Source of the DNA: Blumeriella jaapii
Lineage: Eukaryota; Ascomycota; Leotiomycetes; Helotiales; Drepanopezizaceae
DNA: 64,000 nt
Assembly (NCBI GenBank): GCA_009599575.1
Contig: VWND01000064.1
Span: forward strand, 682,001-746,000
Direction of reading: 5' to 3'
Both the position numbers and the translations under genes were made by a program. The stretch's first letter is position 1. Every line of letters begins with the position of its first letter. The notes beneath the pieces are model-generated. The model had not been told where the DNA came from, searched no databases, and saw nothing but the letters and a program-made list of their open reading frames with translations. This document shows positions 34,984-45,606 of this stretch, piece by piece.

Positions 34984-36592
34984 ATGGCTTCCGCGAGATA
35001 TCAATCCGACAGCAGCGATGCTTCTGCCCTTGGCAAACCCCTCAAGTTCGAGTTCTCGGGCAAGACGGCCAAGAACCGTTTCTTGAAGGCGGCCCTGACA
35101 GAGCGTCTCTCTTCCTGGGACCCCAAAGACTTCAAGGCTCGTGGGATCCCCTCCAAGAACCTCATCACGTTTACAAGCGCTGGGGCGAAGGTGGTTTCGG
35201 CAACATTCTCACTGGAAACATAATGATCGAGTAGTCAGTAGTCACCTCTTGTCCCATGTTTTGATTATCCTTACTTGCACGGTGCCAAGGCTTTTGATCT
35301 GTTTGCAATCAACTCTGTCAAGCAGTTTACTTATGCTACTTCTGATAGTGACCAACTCGAAGCTATGGGTAATCCCATCATCCCCCGCGAAGCCGAGTTC
35401 TCTGGTCCACGATTCGAGGCGTTCAAAGAACTTGCGACTGTCTCGAAAGCCCATGGCAGCTTGATCGTTGCCCAAGTCAGTCACCCAGGACGACAAGTTC
35501 AGGACCGGATCCAGAAGAACCCAATCTCGGCATCCGACAAGAAACTCGAAGGTACGTAGTCTCCTCGCTGCGCAAAGCCTCAAGTCCGATTCTACAGGGC
35601 AGAGTCTAGAAAGGTTCAAGAGCAACGTCTCGCTTTTCCCAAGAAAGCTCACCCGTGACCCGCTAGAGTCTTTTCTAATTTCATAGAATGTGATTTCTGA
35701 CCGTCTTGCAGCAAACGTGATGGGCATGACTTTTGCCAAACCCCACCAAGCCTCCCAAGAAGAAATCAACCGCGTTATTGACGGCTTCGCGCACGCGGCC
35801 GAGTTCCTCGAGAAATCAGGCTACGACGGTATCGAGCTCCACGCGGCCCACGGCTACCTCCTCGCCCAATTCCTCTCCCAATCCACCAACCAGCGAACAG
35901 ACAAGTACGGCGGCTCGCTCGAGAACCGCATGCGCATCATTCTCGAGATCGCAGAAGAGGTCCGCAAGCGGGTGAGCCAGAGCTTTATCGTCGGCATCAA
36001 GATCAACAGCGTCGAGTTTCAGGAGAAAGGCTTTTCCCCCGAAGAGGCCAAGGAGCTGTGTCAGGCGCTGGAGCGCGCGCGATTCGACTTCATCGAACTG
36101 AGCGGCGGCACGTACGAGAGTCTCGCCTTCACCCACAAGCGCGAGAGCACCAAGAAGCGCGAGTCGTTCTTCATCGAGTTCGCCGAGGACATCGTGAAGC
36201 CCTTGACCAAGACGAAGACGTACGTCACCGGCGGCCTGAAGACGGTCGGCGCGATGGTCAAGGCGCTCCAGACGACCGACGGTGTTGGACTCGCGAGACC
36301 GGCGTGCCAGGAGTTCCACCTGCCCAAGGATATGCTCGAGGGAAAGGTGACTGGCGCAATCAAGCTGTTGATCGACGACAATGATTTTGCACTTACGAAT
36401 GTGGCTGCCGGGACACAGATCAGACAGGTGGGTAAGGATCAGGAGCCAATCGATCTGAGTGTGCAGAAGAACATGGACGCGTTCATGCAGGACATGCAAG
36501 CATGGGGGCAGAAACTCGGCGACGACAAAGAGTTGAAGGAGTACGGCTATGTCGACCTGAGTGGAGCCGCAAAGCCGTATGTTACGACATGA
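34984..36592 (+). CDS. NADH:flavin oxidoreductase (Old Yellow Enzyme type), frame broken in exon 1
   Basis: Exons 34984-35233, 35349-35551 and 35712-36592, about 445 residues. An FMN TIM-barrel oxidoreductase that reduces activated alkenes such as enones; physiological substrate unknown. Visible: GYDGIELHAAHGYLLAQFLS (active-site His pair), STNQRTDKYGGSLENRMR, VGIKINSVEFQEKGF and a C-terminal GVGLARP phosphate-binding segment. The frame from the ATG reads to IPSKNLIT, then must shift by one base to continue YKRWGEGGFGNILTGNIMIE, the conserved continuation. The break is in the TTT at 35170-35172, as if one T were missing. Intron 1 starts GTCAGT and restores EYDQLEA. Everything else is intact, so a sequencing error or a very recent mutation is more likely than an old pseudogene. 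Confidence 0.85.
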
Positions 36593-38125
36593 GAGCGAGA
36601 TGTGTACCCAAAGATTAGATAATGGACTTACGGCCTTGGTTCTTCGGTGTATCCCTAGGTCTTGGTTGGGTTGACATTTGAGCTCATTCTCACGCGACCA
36701 TCAGTTCACAATACCAATGCCTTTAAAACCAGCAGCTATGTGATAGCTAGATTGCTACATTTCGAAGAGGGCAATCTTTGGTCTCTCACTAATCATGGAC
36801 CTTTAGTACCTACCTGGATATGTTCAAGTGCCGTGGGTCTAGCCACAGCCTGTATATGTCCATACAGTCAGACCGCACAAGATCCAAGATCACAAACCAG
36901 GGCTTCCCCGCACCAAAGACAAACAGAACATCGCCTATCATTGCTCCAATAGAAAGATGTAATATCAAACCATCTATAACATCAGCTCCACATCTGCTTC
37001 GCTGCGTCAAGCTGTCGTCAGATCGCGAGAATCCCAACGCAGTTCATCGCTACCAACATAAGGTACCTACCAAACACCTCTCCTCCAGCATCTCGTCCTC
37101 AAAATGAACCGAGTATATCCATAAAATGCACGACTTACATTTTCCAATCAAAAGCAAGGCTTCTTGATCAAGAAGTCCTCGAGTGGCGTGCATCAAACTA
37201 CGCTCCGTCGCTCTTCCAACGGTTATTCTCCAACCCCCCCTCTTCCCTTTTCACAGCAGAGGTTCGCGTAGCACGAACCTAAAGCCAGTCTCTTTATGAG
37301 GGGGGGGGCTTTGAGGATGTGGGCGGGAAACCTCTTGTGCTCCAGATGATCATCGTTGAAGGTACTGTAGGTACCTAGGCAAGGCCGCCGAGATAGACAT
37401 GTGCTGCCTAAGGTATCTAGTAAGGTCATCCATCAGACCTTGGTTGGGAAGGAGGACGTGACACGGCACTATTTCTTAAGGAGAGATTGTTTCCAGTTCT
37501 TTTCCACTCAATATTTTGTCTTGTTTGTTTCTCGCTCGGGTCGAGATGCCGTGGAGTTGGAATGAAAACAGTTTGTTTGGTAGAGATACAGAGATACAGA
37601 GATACAGAGATACAGAGATACAGAGATACAGAGATACAGAAATCTCAAAAATGGTTCTCGGATTTGGGAACCCGATGCAAGCCTCAACTTTGGTCCGAAG
37701 TTCATTGACTCTGAAGGCGAGGCATTCTGGAGGCGTCTGTAAGGTATGATGTTTCGTCTATCGCCTTACCTGGGCGACAGAGGGGAGAGGCCGTCTTTAC
37801 AGTACGTCTTCTGTTGTGCCTTTCAGATCAGCATCGCGCGCTCCAATATTGAAAGCTGCAATATCAAAAGAACTTGAATCAAGGACAACAGATTAAATAT
37901 TCACACACCAGCGAGGAAACCGAGGGCTCCTTTTTCGCAGCCATTGGGGAGCATAGTAGCAGCTGTACCTTAAGAAATAGAAACTTGAAAGCAGAACTGC
38001 GCGGGCAAGGTAACAAATGCATTCGACGCCAGCCAATCCAAAGATCGCCATCCAAGCCGTAACGTGGGTATCAGAGTAAACACGGCCAACGCCAGACAAA
38101 CGCAAAAGTCAGCGAAGGTAGCTCC
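36593..38125. other. Spacer between OYE-like gene and DSC3, convergent
   Basis: No gene seen. It holds a G-run at 37300-37308 and the 8-bp minisatellite at 37583-37640. Confidence 0.55.
37583..37640 (+). repeat. 8-bp minisatellite (AGATACAG)n
   Basis: About seven near-perfect AGATACAG units in tandem. Confidence 0.92.
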
Positions 38126-38998
38126 TCAAGACAATACCCTTAACATCCCAAATGTCAAGCTGAGCATAAACCCCGTAGCAACAGCAACTTTCTTGCGTCC
38201 CGACCAGACCCCTTCCTCCCTGATGAGCCACCCTACGCACCCCAACGGCCACAAGAAGCCCATGATATTCCCCCACAACAAATCATCTAGGGCGCCTTCG
38301 CCATCCCCGAAATCGAACCCCCCCGTGTCCCCTCCGCCGCCCCCTCCCCCCGCGTTCCCGCCGCCATTGTCGTCGATCCAGGCATCTTCCATCCGCAGCA
38401 GCGTCTCGGGCGAGGGCATCGTCTCGGGCGTGTGGATGTTCGACTGTATGGAGCGGAACTGCAAGCGCAGCTGGTTGACCTCGGCGCGCGAGAAGCCCCC
38501 CGACAGCAGCCTCTCGAAGCCGTGCGACGCGGCCGTCGTGCTCGATGCCTGCGCCTGCGCCGACCCGCCATTCCGCGTCTCGCTCTTCTCCCTCTTCTTC
38601 GCGCTCGTGGCCGCGGCCAGGACCTCGGCCGCGAGCTCGGCGGACGTCAGCGCGTCGCCGATGGAGCAGTTGATGTAGACGCGATGCGGCGGCGGCTCCA
38701 CGGCCTTCCCCTTGCCCTTGGGGTCGGCGGGCGCAGCAGGCGGCGGCGACGGCGGCATCTTGAGGACATCGCAGAGGATGTCGTCGTCTCGGAGGAGCTT
38801 GCCGCTGTGGATGAGGCGCAGGCGCCGCTGCGACGTGGGCGGCTCGAGCTGGGCCCGGAGCTGCTGCTTGAGGGCGACGACTGTGGTGGCATCTGGGGCG
38901 GCGACGTCGAGGTGCAGGTCGGGGATGGCGGTTGTGAATCTGATGGTGAGGAGGAGCGGCGGGCTCGGCTCTGCGCGGGAGGGCGGGAGAGACGCCAT
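38126..38998 (-). CDS. dsc3: DSC E3 ubiquitin ligase complex subunit 3
   Basis: A single exon of 290 residues. Dsc3 is a ubiquitin-like-domain membrane subunit of the Golgi Dsc E3 ligase, which in fungi cleaves SREBP for hypoxia response and does endosome/Golgi protein quality control. The N-terminal ubiquitin-like fold (about 15-85) shows LLTIRFTTAIPDLHLDV and RLRLIHSGKLLRDD. After a proline-rich linker comes HRVYINCSIGD, then a region with GFERLLSGGFSRAEVNQLR, the DUF2407 signature, and EDAWIDDN. A Gly-rich loop leads to two C-terminal membrane spans (NIMGFLWPLGCVGWL and VAVATGFMLSLTFGMLRV). The other Dsc subunits are not in the window. Confidence 0.9.
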   Translation of the reverse strand: MASLPPSRAEPSPPLLLTIRFTTAIPDLHLDVAAPDATTVVALKQQLRAQLEPPTSQRRLRLIHSGKLLRDDDILCDVLKMPPSPPPAAPADPKGKGKAVEPPPHRVYINCSIGDALTSAELAAEVLAAATSAKKREKSETRNGGSAQAQASSTTAASHGFERLLSGGFSRAEVNQLRLQFRSIQSNIHTPETMPSPETLLRMEDAWIDDNGGGNAGGGGGGGDTGGFDFGDGEGALDDLLWGNIMGFLWPLGCVGWLIREEGVWSGRKKVAVATGFMLSLTFGMLRVLS

Positions 38999-39718
38999 GG
39001 ACCGTTTGTTTGTGTGGAGAGGAATGTTCGATTGGATTGACTTGAGGGCGACAATTCGAGATGTGATGATATCAAGGAATAGGAAGCCTGGTCGTTGTCG
39101 GCATTGTTGTTACTTATAGCCTTGGCGTGGTGTGATAGTGTAAGTACTGTACAGTAAGGTACACATGCAGGTATGTATCTGTACAGTATACTTATATACC
39201 TCTAAGGTACAGATATCGAGTAGCGCAACGAGGGCGACGACGACGACCACATGTCGGATATGAAGAGAGAAGAGAGAACAACCTGAAATCGTCGAGTCGC
39301 CGCCCTGATACAGAGGCCGTTCTTTCACGCTTCATCATCTTGTGCAGTTCGATAACGATGGACTTCTTAACACTTCTCAATTTCTTCATATGTTGATTGT
39401 AACTTATCTCCAGGTTGGAAAGGAAAGAAACATTAAATTCAACATAAATTTGCCATGTCTCATTAGTGTGCATAGGTAGGGCAGAAGCAACAAGAGAGAA
39501 AGCGATGTAAGAGGTATCTAGGCTTCTTCTACTGTACTGTACTGTATGTTAGTTAGGCGAACACTTCTTGCTGCCATCTCGAAAGTGGTGATACTTTGCT
39601 TCACGCAGCCAACCACATTGAACACCGACGACAACCAATCCCGATATCACAACGCATTCGGCGTATCGCTATCCGCCCGCCAAGTGTTAACACGCATGTG
39701 GGCGCGTTCAAGGAATAC
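38999..39718. other. Divergent spacer DSC3 / aminotransferase
   Basis: No gene. It includes a perfect TACTGTACAGTA palindrome at 39145-39156 and an ACTGTACTGTACTGTA run at 39531-39546. Confidence 0.55.
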
Positions 39719-41318
39719 ATGAAGTCCCCACATCCTCTTCTTCGACTGTCCCGAAGCTGGCAACGAACTGCCCTTCAGTCCCAGAGCCCTCTCTGCTCTC
39801 CCTGTATCGGTCATCGACACTTCGCCAGCACCATGCCGACCAAGGAAAAGATTCGGCCTGCAAAGAGAGTCGCAGGCGGGAAGCAGGATGTCTGGTCAGT
39901 TGCAATCTCGCGCCCAACCCCCAAGACGTTGAGGAGGAACTCGTGGAAAAGCAATGGAATATGATGGCGGGGTAGCTGGTGCGGGGTTCGAAAGCTCCTC
40001 TTGCCATTCTCCAGACAGATCTTTTGTCTGTTGTATCTCTGCTAACTCGACATACAGGTCAATCGTCAATGAAGCGGCGGCAGCCTCCCCGGTTCAGCCC
40101 ATTGTGAACATGGGCCAAGGCTTCTTTGGATTCAACCCGCCCGACTTCATCATAAATGCTGCGAAGGAAGCTCTCAACAGGGTGGACTGCAACCAATATT
40201 CTCCTACGAAAGGAAGGCCGCGTCTAAAGAAGGCCATCGCGGATGCGTACTCGCCACTATGGGGGAGGAAGCTAAACCCGGAGACAGAGGTTACAATTAC
40301 GACGGGCGCGAACGAGGGTACGGTCAGGATGGCGATTTGTGATTTGATGTGCTGATCTTGTGTAGGCATGCTGAGTGCGTTCATGGGATTCATCGAGGAT
40401 GGTGATGAAGTGATTATCTTTGAGCCCTTCTTTGATCAGTACCTCAGCAACATCGAGATGCCAGGCGGAAAGATTGTCTACGTCCCACTCCACCCCCCTT
40501 CCCAAGGAGCCACCCAAAACACGTCCTCGGCCGAGTGGACTATCGACTTTGCCGAGCTTGAAGCCGCCATTACCCCCAGAACCAAGATGATTGTCATCAA
40601 TACGCCGCACAATCCTATCGGAAAGGTCTTCTCCAAGGATGAACTGCTCAAAATCGGCGAGCTCTGTGTCAAGAATCAGATCCTGATTCTGTCAGATGAG
40701 GTTTATGATCGTCTCTTCTACGTCCCTTTCACCAGAATCGCCACGCTTTCTCCTGAGATCGAGAAGCTTACTTTGACTGTGGGCTCGGCCGGCAAGAACT
40801 TCTATGCGACAGGCTGGCGCGTCGGCTGGCTGATCGGCGTTCCCGAGCTCATCCAATATGTTGCAGCCGCCCACACGCGGATCTGCTACTCATCCGTCTC
40901 GCCGCTCCAAGAAGCCGCCGCGGTTGGCTTCGAGCAAGCCGACGCCGAGAACTTCTGGGAGACGGCTAAGAAGGAGATGAAAGGCAAGATGGACAAGTTC
41001 AACGAGATATGGAAGGAGTTGGGCCTCCCCTTCTCCGACCCCGAAGGCGGATACTTCGTGTTGGTTAACATGAAGAAGGTCAAGTTCCCGGCCGATTATC
41101 CGTTCCCTGCCCAGGTCCAGGACAGACCGAGGGACTTCAAACTCAGTTGGTTCTTGATCCAGGAAGTCGGCGTTGCGGCTATTCCGCCGACGGAATTTTA
41201 CACGGTCGACAACGCGCATATCGGAGAGGATTGGCTGCGCTTTGCCGTGTGCAAGGAGGATGAGGTTTTGGAGAGGGCTAAGGAAAGGTTGCGGGCCTTG
41301 AAGAAGTATATCGAGTAG
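39719..41318 (+). CDS. BNA3: PLP aminotransferase, kynurenine/glutamine transaminase type (Bna3-like)
   Basis: Exons 39719-39894, 40058-40317 and 40366-41318 give 462 residues. Class I/II aminotransferase; Bna3 relatives turn kynurenine into kynurenate and use several keto acids. The first 37 residues (HPLLRLSRSWQRTALQS and RHFAST) are Arg/Ser-rich without acids, a mitochondrial presequence; an inner ATG at 39833 (MPTKEKIRPAKRV) would give a cytosolic form. Conserved features: NMGQGFFGFNPPDF, CNQYSPTKGRPRLKKA, TTGANEG, NTPHNPIGKVF, LSDEVYDRL and the PLP lysine in SAGKNFYATGWRVGW (Lys289). C-terminal Arg-bearing WLRFAVCKED binds the substrate carboxylate. The symbol is by similarity. Confidence 0.9.
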
Positions 41319-41747
41319 AAGAGATACGCAATAGCACGTAGTAACTACCTGCTCACTCAGCTCGATCCTTACAGAAGGTTGGCCCAAGTAAAGAACAACG
41401 TTCGTGACCCTTGACCATCACTCGACTGCTTTATTGTTGGAGTTATTCAGATCTGCTGGTTTCCAAAACGTATCTATCACAAGGCACAGAGTGGCGAAAC
41501 TGCACGATATCCGCATTCGAAAAAGAATACAAGACCACCCCGATCATGTTCTATGTCCAGATTTCTGCCGGAGATCCAAAAACTTCGATTGTGTAGTGAG
41601 CCCTGGTGTTTCTCAAGCTTCAAAGTCTCGACGTCGTTCGGCTTCCTGCTGACTAATCCCGCTCCAACTCCAACTCCCAACCTCAAGCACCCTCACCTGA
41701 AATCCCGCCCTGGTAGCAATCACCTCACCCGACACCACACCACCACA

Positions 41748-42308
41748 ATGACCGTCACCGAAGCCGTCAAGTCCGCCGTGGGACTCTCCTCCTCCTCCTC
41801 CGAGCCAGCGCGTACGTTTGCTCATTCCCCCTCTCCCCTCCCTCTCCCTTCCCCCTCCCCTCTCCTCCCCGAACACAACACAGCCCATCCGCAACGGAGC
41901 GAGCGCGGCTGACGGACGAGGGAACCAACAGCGGCGACGCGCGAGCAGATGCGCGAGGCGAGACTGCCGCTGGCGTACCGGGATGGGTGCGCGAACCTGC
42001 TGATTCCGCTGAATCGGTGTCGGTTCGAGGAGTACTACTTGCCGTGGAAGTGCGAGGTGAGCTTGTTCAATATCTTTTTCCTGCGGAGCTCTATGGGAAG
42101 GGGGGGGAGGAAGGGAGGATGTGCGAGGCGGTTGGGAGGAAGGAGGGATAGAGGAGGGGGGGCGCGGTGTGGGATGTGGGAGATGGGCTGATGGCAGTGC
42201 CAGACCGAGAGACACAGCTACGAGAAGTGCCAGTACGAGGAGTTCAAGAAGCGCGTGGCGAAGATGGATGAGCTGAGGGCTGCGAAGGGGGGCGAGAGGA
42301 GCAATTGA
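41748..42308 (+). CDS. NADH:ubiquinone oxidoreductase subunit NDUFB7/B18
   Basis: Exons 41748-41811, 41932-42056 and 42204-42308 give 97 residues. A supernumerary complex I subunit on the intermembrane-space side of the membrane arm. It has a twin CX9C fold: C-ANLLIPLNR-C and C-ETERHSYEK-C, oxidised by Mia40 on import. The last intron could end at either of two AGs seven bases apart; the second (CCAG|ACC) gives the family-conserved KCETERHSYEKC. Gly2 myristoylation, seen in animals, is absent (MTVTE start). A short, Ser-rich N-terminus precedes REQMREARLPLAYRDGC. The gene is 430 bases after the aminotransferase, same strand. Confidence 0.95.
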
Positions 42309-42351
42309 GTGCGCGGTTGTGCTAGCGGGTGGGATGTGCTAGGCATGCGCT

Positions 42352-42386
42352 GGGATGGGATGGGATGGGATGGGATGGGATGGGAT
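42352..42386 (+). repeat. (GGGAT)n microsatellite
   Basis: About seven TGGGA units directly 3' of the NDUFB7 gene. Confidence 0.9.
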
Positions 42387-42561
42387 AGAGCTGGACTACA
42401 CTACACTACGCTACGCTGGGCTGGGCTTTGTACATTACGGCATGCATGCGACTGCTGCTCAGGAGGTCGAATGGAAATGCTTGGGTTCCCCTGGTTCTGG
42501 TCTTACCTGCGTGTGCTGGGTTTGTGACTTGGAGGGGAGCTCTGTCGGGTCGGGGATGGTT

Positions 42562-42586
42562 GGGGGGGGGGGGGGGGGGGGGGGGG
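42562..42586 (+). repeat. G25 homopolymer
   Basis: Twenty-five consecutive G between NDUFB7 and the racemase-like gene. Confidence 0.95.
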
Positions 42587-43070
42587 TGATTCCAATGGAC
42601 TAGATGGGCGGCGATGCGGGTATCAAGTATTGCGAAGCGGGTTTGACAGAGTTGAGAGCTATGGTATGGCTCTGGGGTTGTCGAAGGCTATGCTATCAGA
42701 AGCAGATCTACGGATTTAGAGCTCCAAGTTCTTGCGGTGGATGGTGGATTTCACAGACGAGAGGCTTTTGAGCACGGTGTTGGCCAATCTAAAGTTATGC
42801 TTGCCCTGCTAACAGCCATCTCACTAGGTCTTTACCGGACATTTGGTGATGTCGGGGCCTATCGCCGGAGGACTGGAGAAAGATAGAAGAGGTAGCAAAG
42901 GCTCCATTGCCTTGAACCTACCTTATGCGAATCAGGGTATGCTTGATCCAGAATCGGTGACCAAAGCACTAATAGCCCCGAGCAAGACAGGGAGGTGGAC
43001 CGTCTATCTTCTTTCTCTGGCCAATCTGGGTCGAGATATATTATCGGCTCCCAGGTTGACCAGTCCACAC

Positions 43071-43874
43071 TCACATCATTTTCTCACGTCGCTTCCTCCG
43101 GGGCAGAGTCCTCATCAGACCCTCCAACAACGCAATGCCCGACTTCACACCATCCAAAATGTGAATCTCACCCGCCTCGTGCTCGCCAAATTCTTCAACC
43201 AACGCACTCCGAATCATATCTTCCATGCCGACCATGCCCGCACAACCCAGGCAGATCACCTTCACATCCCTATCCCTGACCAATCTCTTCGTCGCCTCCT
43301 TCATCCTCGCCGCCACGACCTCTTTCGGCGCCGAATGCAGCTCCGCCGCCGTCAAGCCGGTTGTCTCGACGCCCTTGAACCGTCCCGTTGCCGCGACACT
43401 CTGCAGATCCAAGAACCGCCTCACACCGTCCGACAGCTCCTTCTCCCACACCGTCCCCGTGCTCACGATGCCAAACTTCTGTCGCGTTTCCAGCCGCTCG
43501 AGGGTCGGCTCTTCGTACCTCATGGGAAGGAGCGCGAGCGCCGTAACGATGCTCGCTTCGAAGATCCCCGTGACGTGGATCCCGTGGGCGACCTCGTCCT
43601 GGAGGCCGGCGACGAGCGGGTGTACGCTGTAGCAGGCAACGAGATGGGCGTCGTAGTCTTCCAGCCGGGGACGCAAGTCCTCGTAGACGATTCGGGCCGA
43701 GACCAAGGCGTCGTCGGCGCTGTTGATGCTGGCGGGGCCGTCGGGGGCCGTGTATGTGGTGAGCTGAGTCGAGCTTGGGAATTCGGTGGTGAGGGCGTGT
43801 ATCATCTGGTCGAGGGAGGCCGTCATGGCGTGGGAGGTGTTGGGGTTGATGATTAACATCTTTCGGGGGGCCAT
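43071..43874 (-). CDS. Asp/Glu/hydantoin racemase-like protein (DCG1 family)
   Basis: A single exon of 267 residues from the ATG at 43874 (MAPRKMLIINPNTSHAM). The family racemises alpha-amino acids or hydantoins with two Cys acting from opposite faces; yeast DCG1 is a nitrogen-regulated allantoin-pathway gene of unknown activity. The N-terminal INPNTS phosphate/substrate loop is typical. Candidate catalytic Cys are in DAHLVACYSVHPL and in VICLGCAGM. The frame stays open upstream to 43931 without an ATG, so 43874 is preferred. No allantoin genes are adjacent. The gene is convergent with NDUFB7 and divergent from ARP2 (388 bases between start codons). Confidence 0.85.
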   Translation of the reverse strand: MAPRKMLIINPNTSHAMTASLDQMIHALTTEFPSSTQLTTYTAPDGPASINSADDALVSARIVYEDLRPRLEDYDAHLVACYSVHPLVAGLQDEVAHGIHVTGIFEASIVTALALLPMRYEEPTLERLETRQKFGIVSTGTVWEKELSDGVRRFLDLQSVAATGRFKGVETTGLTAAELHSAPKEVVAARMKEATKRLVRDRDVKVICLGCAGMVGMEDMIRSALVEEFGEHEAGEIHILDGVKSGIALLEGLMRTLPRRKRREKMM

Positions 43875-44261
43875 GGCTGCTGCCGCTGCTGGTGATGCGT
43901 TGGTGTTTGTAAGTCTGGATCTGACCAGCAAATGTAGAGATATTCAGAAGAGGAGAACGAACGTAGGAAAAATATCAATAGAGCGGTTCTTCTACGTTGT
44001 ATCAAAGTTCGCAAAGAAGCTCGAAAAAGGGTTTCTGGTCTAGTGCGAGCATCAAGAGTCGAATAGTCCTAAAACGGCAATAACGAGACTAGATGTGTAG
44101 CCTCGTCGGCGGGGAAGGTGCGTTGCACTTTCGCTACGGTCGACTGCAGCGCAACGTCAGCGCGACTCGTCAACTCCACCCCACTACTCACATCTCACAT
44201 CTCACATCCCCACGACCTCCCCTCATCTTCTCCCACATCACCCCCAAACACCGTGTGCACA

Positions 44262-45606
44262 ATGGCAGAGCCTCCCATCGGTATGGCCTCACTTCTGCAT
44301 TGTTGGGAAAGCACGCATGCACTGACTCCCATCCCGCAGTCCTGGACGGAGGAACTGGATTCCTCAAGGTCGGATACGCAGCGCAGGTACGCATCCCCTC
44401 CGCCCCGAGGCTCCCACTGCTCCCAGTGCTCACGGTATGGCCTCTGCAGAACTTCCCCGAATTTCAATACCCCTCCATCGTCGGCCGCCCCATCCTGCGT
44501 TCCGAGGAGAAGGGCAACGATGGGCTGGTCATCAAGGACATCATGTGCGGCGACGAGGCCGCAGCCGCCAGGACCATGCTCCAGGTCTCGTACCCCATGG
44601 AGAACGGCATTGTGAAGAAGTGGGACGACATGCAGCATCTGTGGGATTACACGTTCTACGAGAAGATGAAGGTCGATCCGACGGGGCGCAAGATCCTGCT
44701 GACAGAGCCGCCGATGAACCCGCTGCGGAATCGCGAGAAGATGTGCGAGGTGATGTTTGAGCGCTATCAGTTCGGAGGCGTGTATGTGGCGATTCAGGCG
44801 GTGCTGGCTCTCTACGCGCAAGGTACGCTCACCCGGCAGGGGGGAGATGGACGGAAGTGCTGACGGAATTCTCAGGTCTCAGCTCAGGAGTAGTGGTCGA
44901 TTCTGGCGATGGAGTAACCCACATCGTACCCGTCTATGAATCCGTGGTCCTCAATCATCTCACCCGCCGCCTCGACGTCGCTGGCCGAGACGTAACACGC
45001 AACCTGATCGCACTCCTCCTGCGCCGCGGATATGCCCTGAACCGCACAGCCGATTTCGAGACCGTCCGCCAGATCAAGGAGAAGCTCTGCTACGTCTCTT
45101 ACGACCTGGAACTCGACCAACGACTAAGCGAAGACACGACAGTCTTGGTAGAAAGCTATACCCTGCCCGACGGAAGGGTGATCCGCGTCGGCAGCGAGCG
45201 CTTCGAGGCGCCCGAATGCCTCTTCCAGCCCCACCTCGTCGACGTCGAACAACCGGGCATCGCCGAGTTCCTCTTCAACACCATCCAAGCCGCCGATGTC
45301 GACGTGCGTTCCTCGCTCTTCAAGGCCATCGTCCTGTCCGGCGGCAGCAGCATGTACCCGGGGCTGCCTTCGCGCCTCGAGAAGGAACTGAAGCAGTTGT
45401 GGCTGACGAAAGTGCTGGGTGGGAACCCAGAGCGCCTGGGCAAGTTCAAGGTGCGGATCGAGGATCCGCCTAGGAGGAGACATATGGTGTTTTTGGGGGG
45501 CGCGGTACTGGCGAATATCATGGCGGACAAGGAGAACATGTGGATCAGCAAGGCCGAGTGGGAAGAGCAGGGGTCGCGCGTGTTGGAGAAGCTTGGTCCT
45601 AGATAA
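44262..45606 (+). CDS. arp2: Actin-related protein 2 (Arp2/3 complex)
   Basis: Exons 44262-44280, 44340-44386, 44450-44822 and 44876-45606 give 389 residues, the family length. Arp2 is one of the two actin-like subunits that nucleate branched filaments for endocytosis and polarised growth. The first coding exon is only 19 nt (MAEPPI), and splicing restores [20 protein letters not shown], the phosphate-1 loop. Other motifs: [28 protein letters not shown], the phosphate-2 loop [32 protein letters not shown] and [11 protein letters not shown]. All junctions match in phase. Confidence 0.96.

Larger units (their letters stand above)
42309..43070. other. Spacer with pentanucleotide and G-run repeats
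   Basis: No gene. (GGGAT)n lies at 42352-42386, and a G25 run at 42562-42586. Confidence 0.6.
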
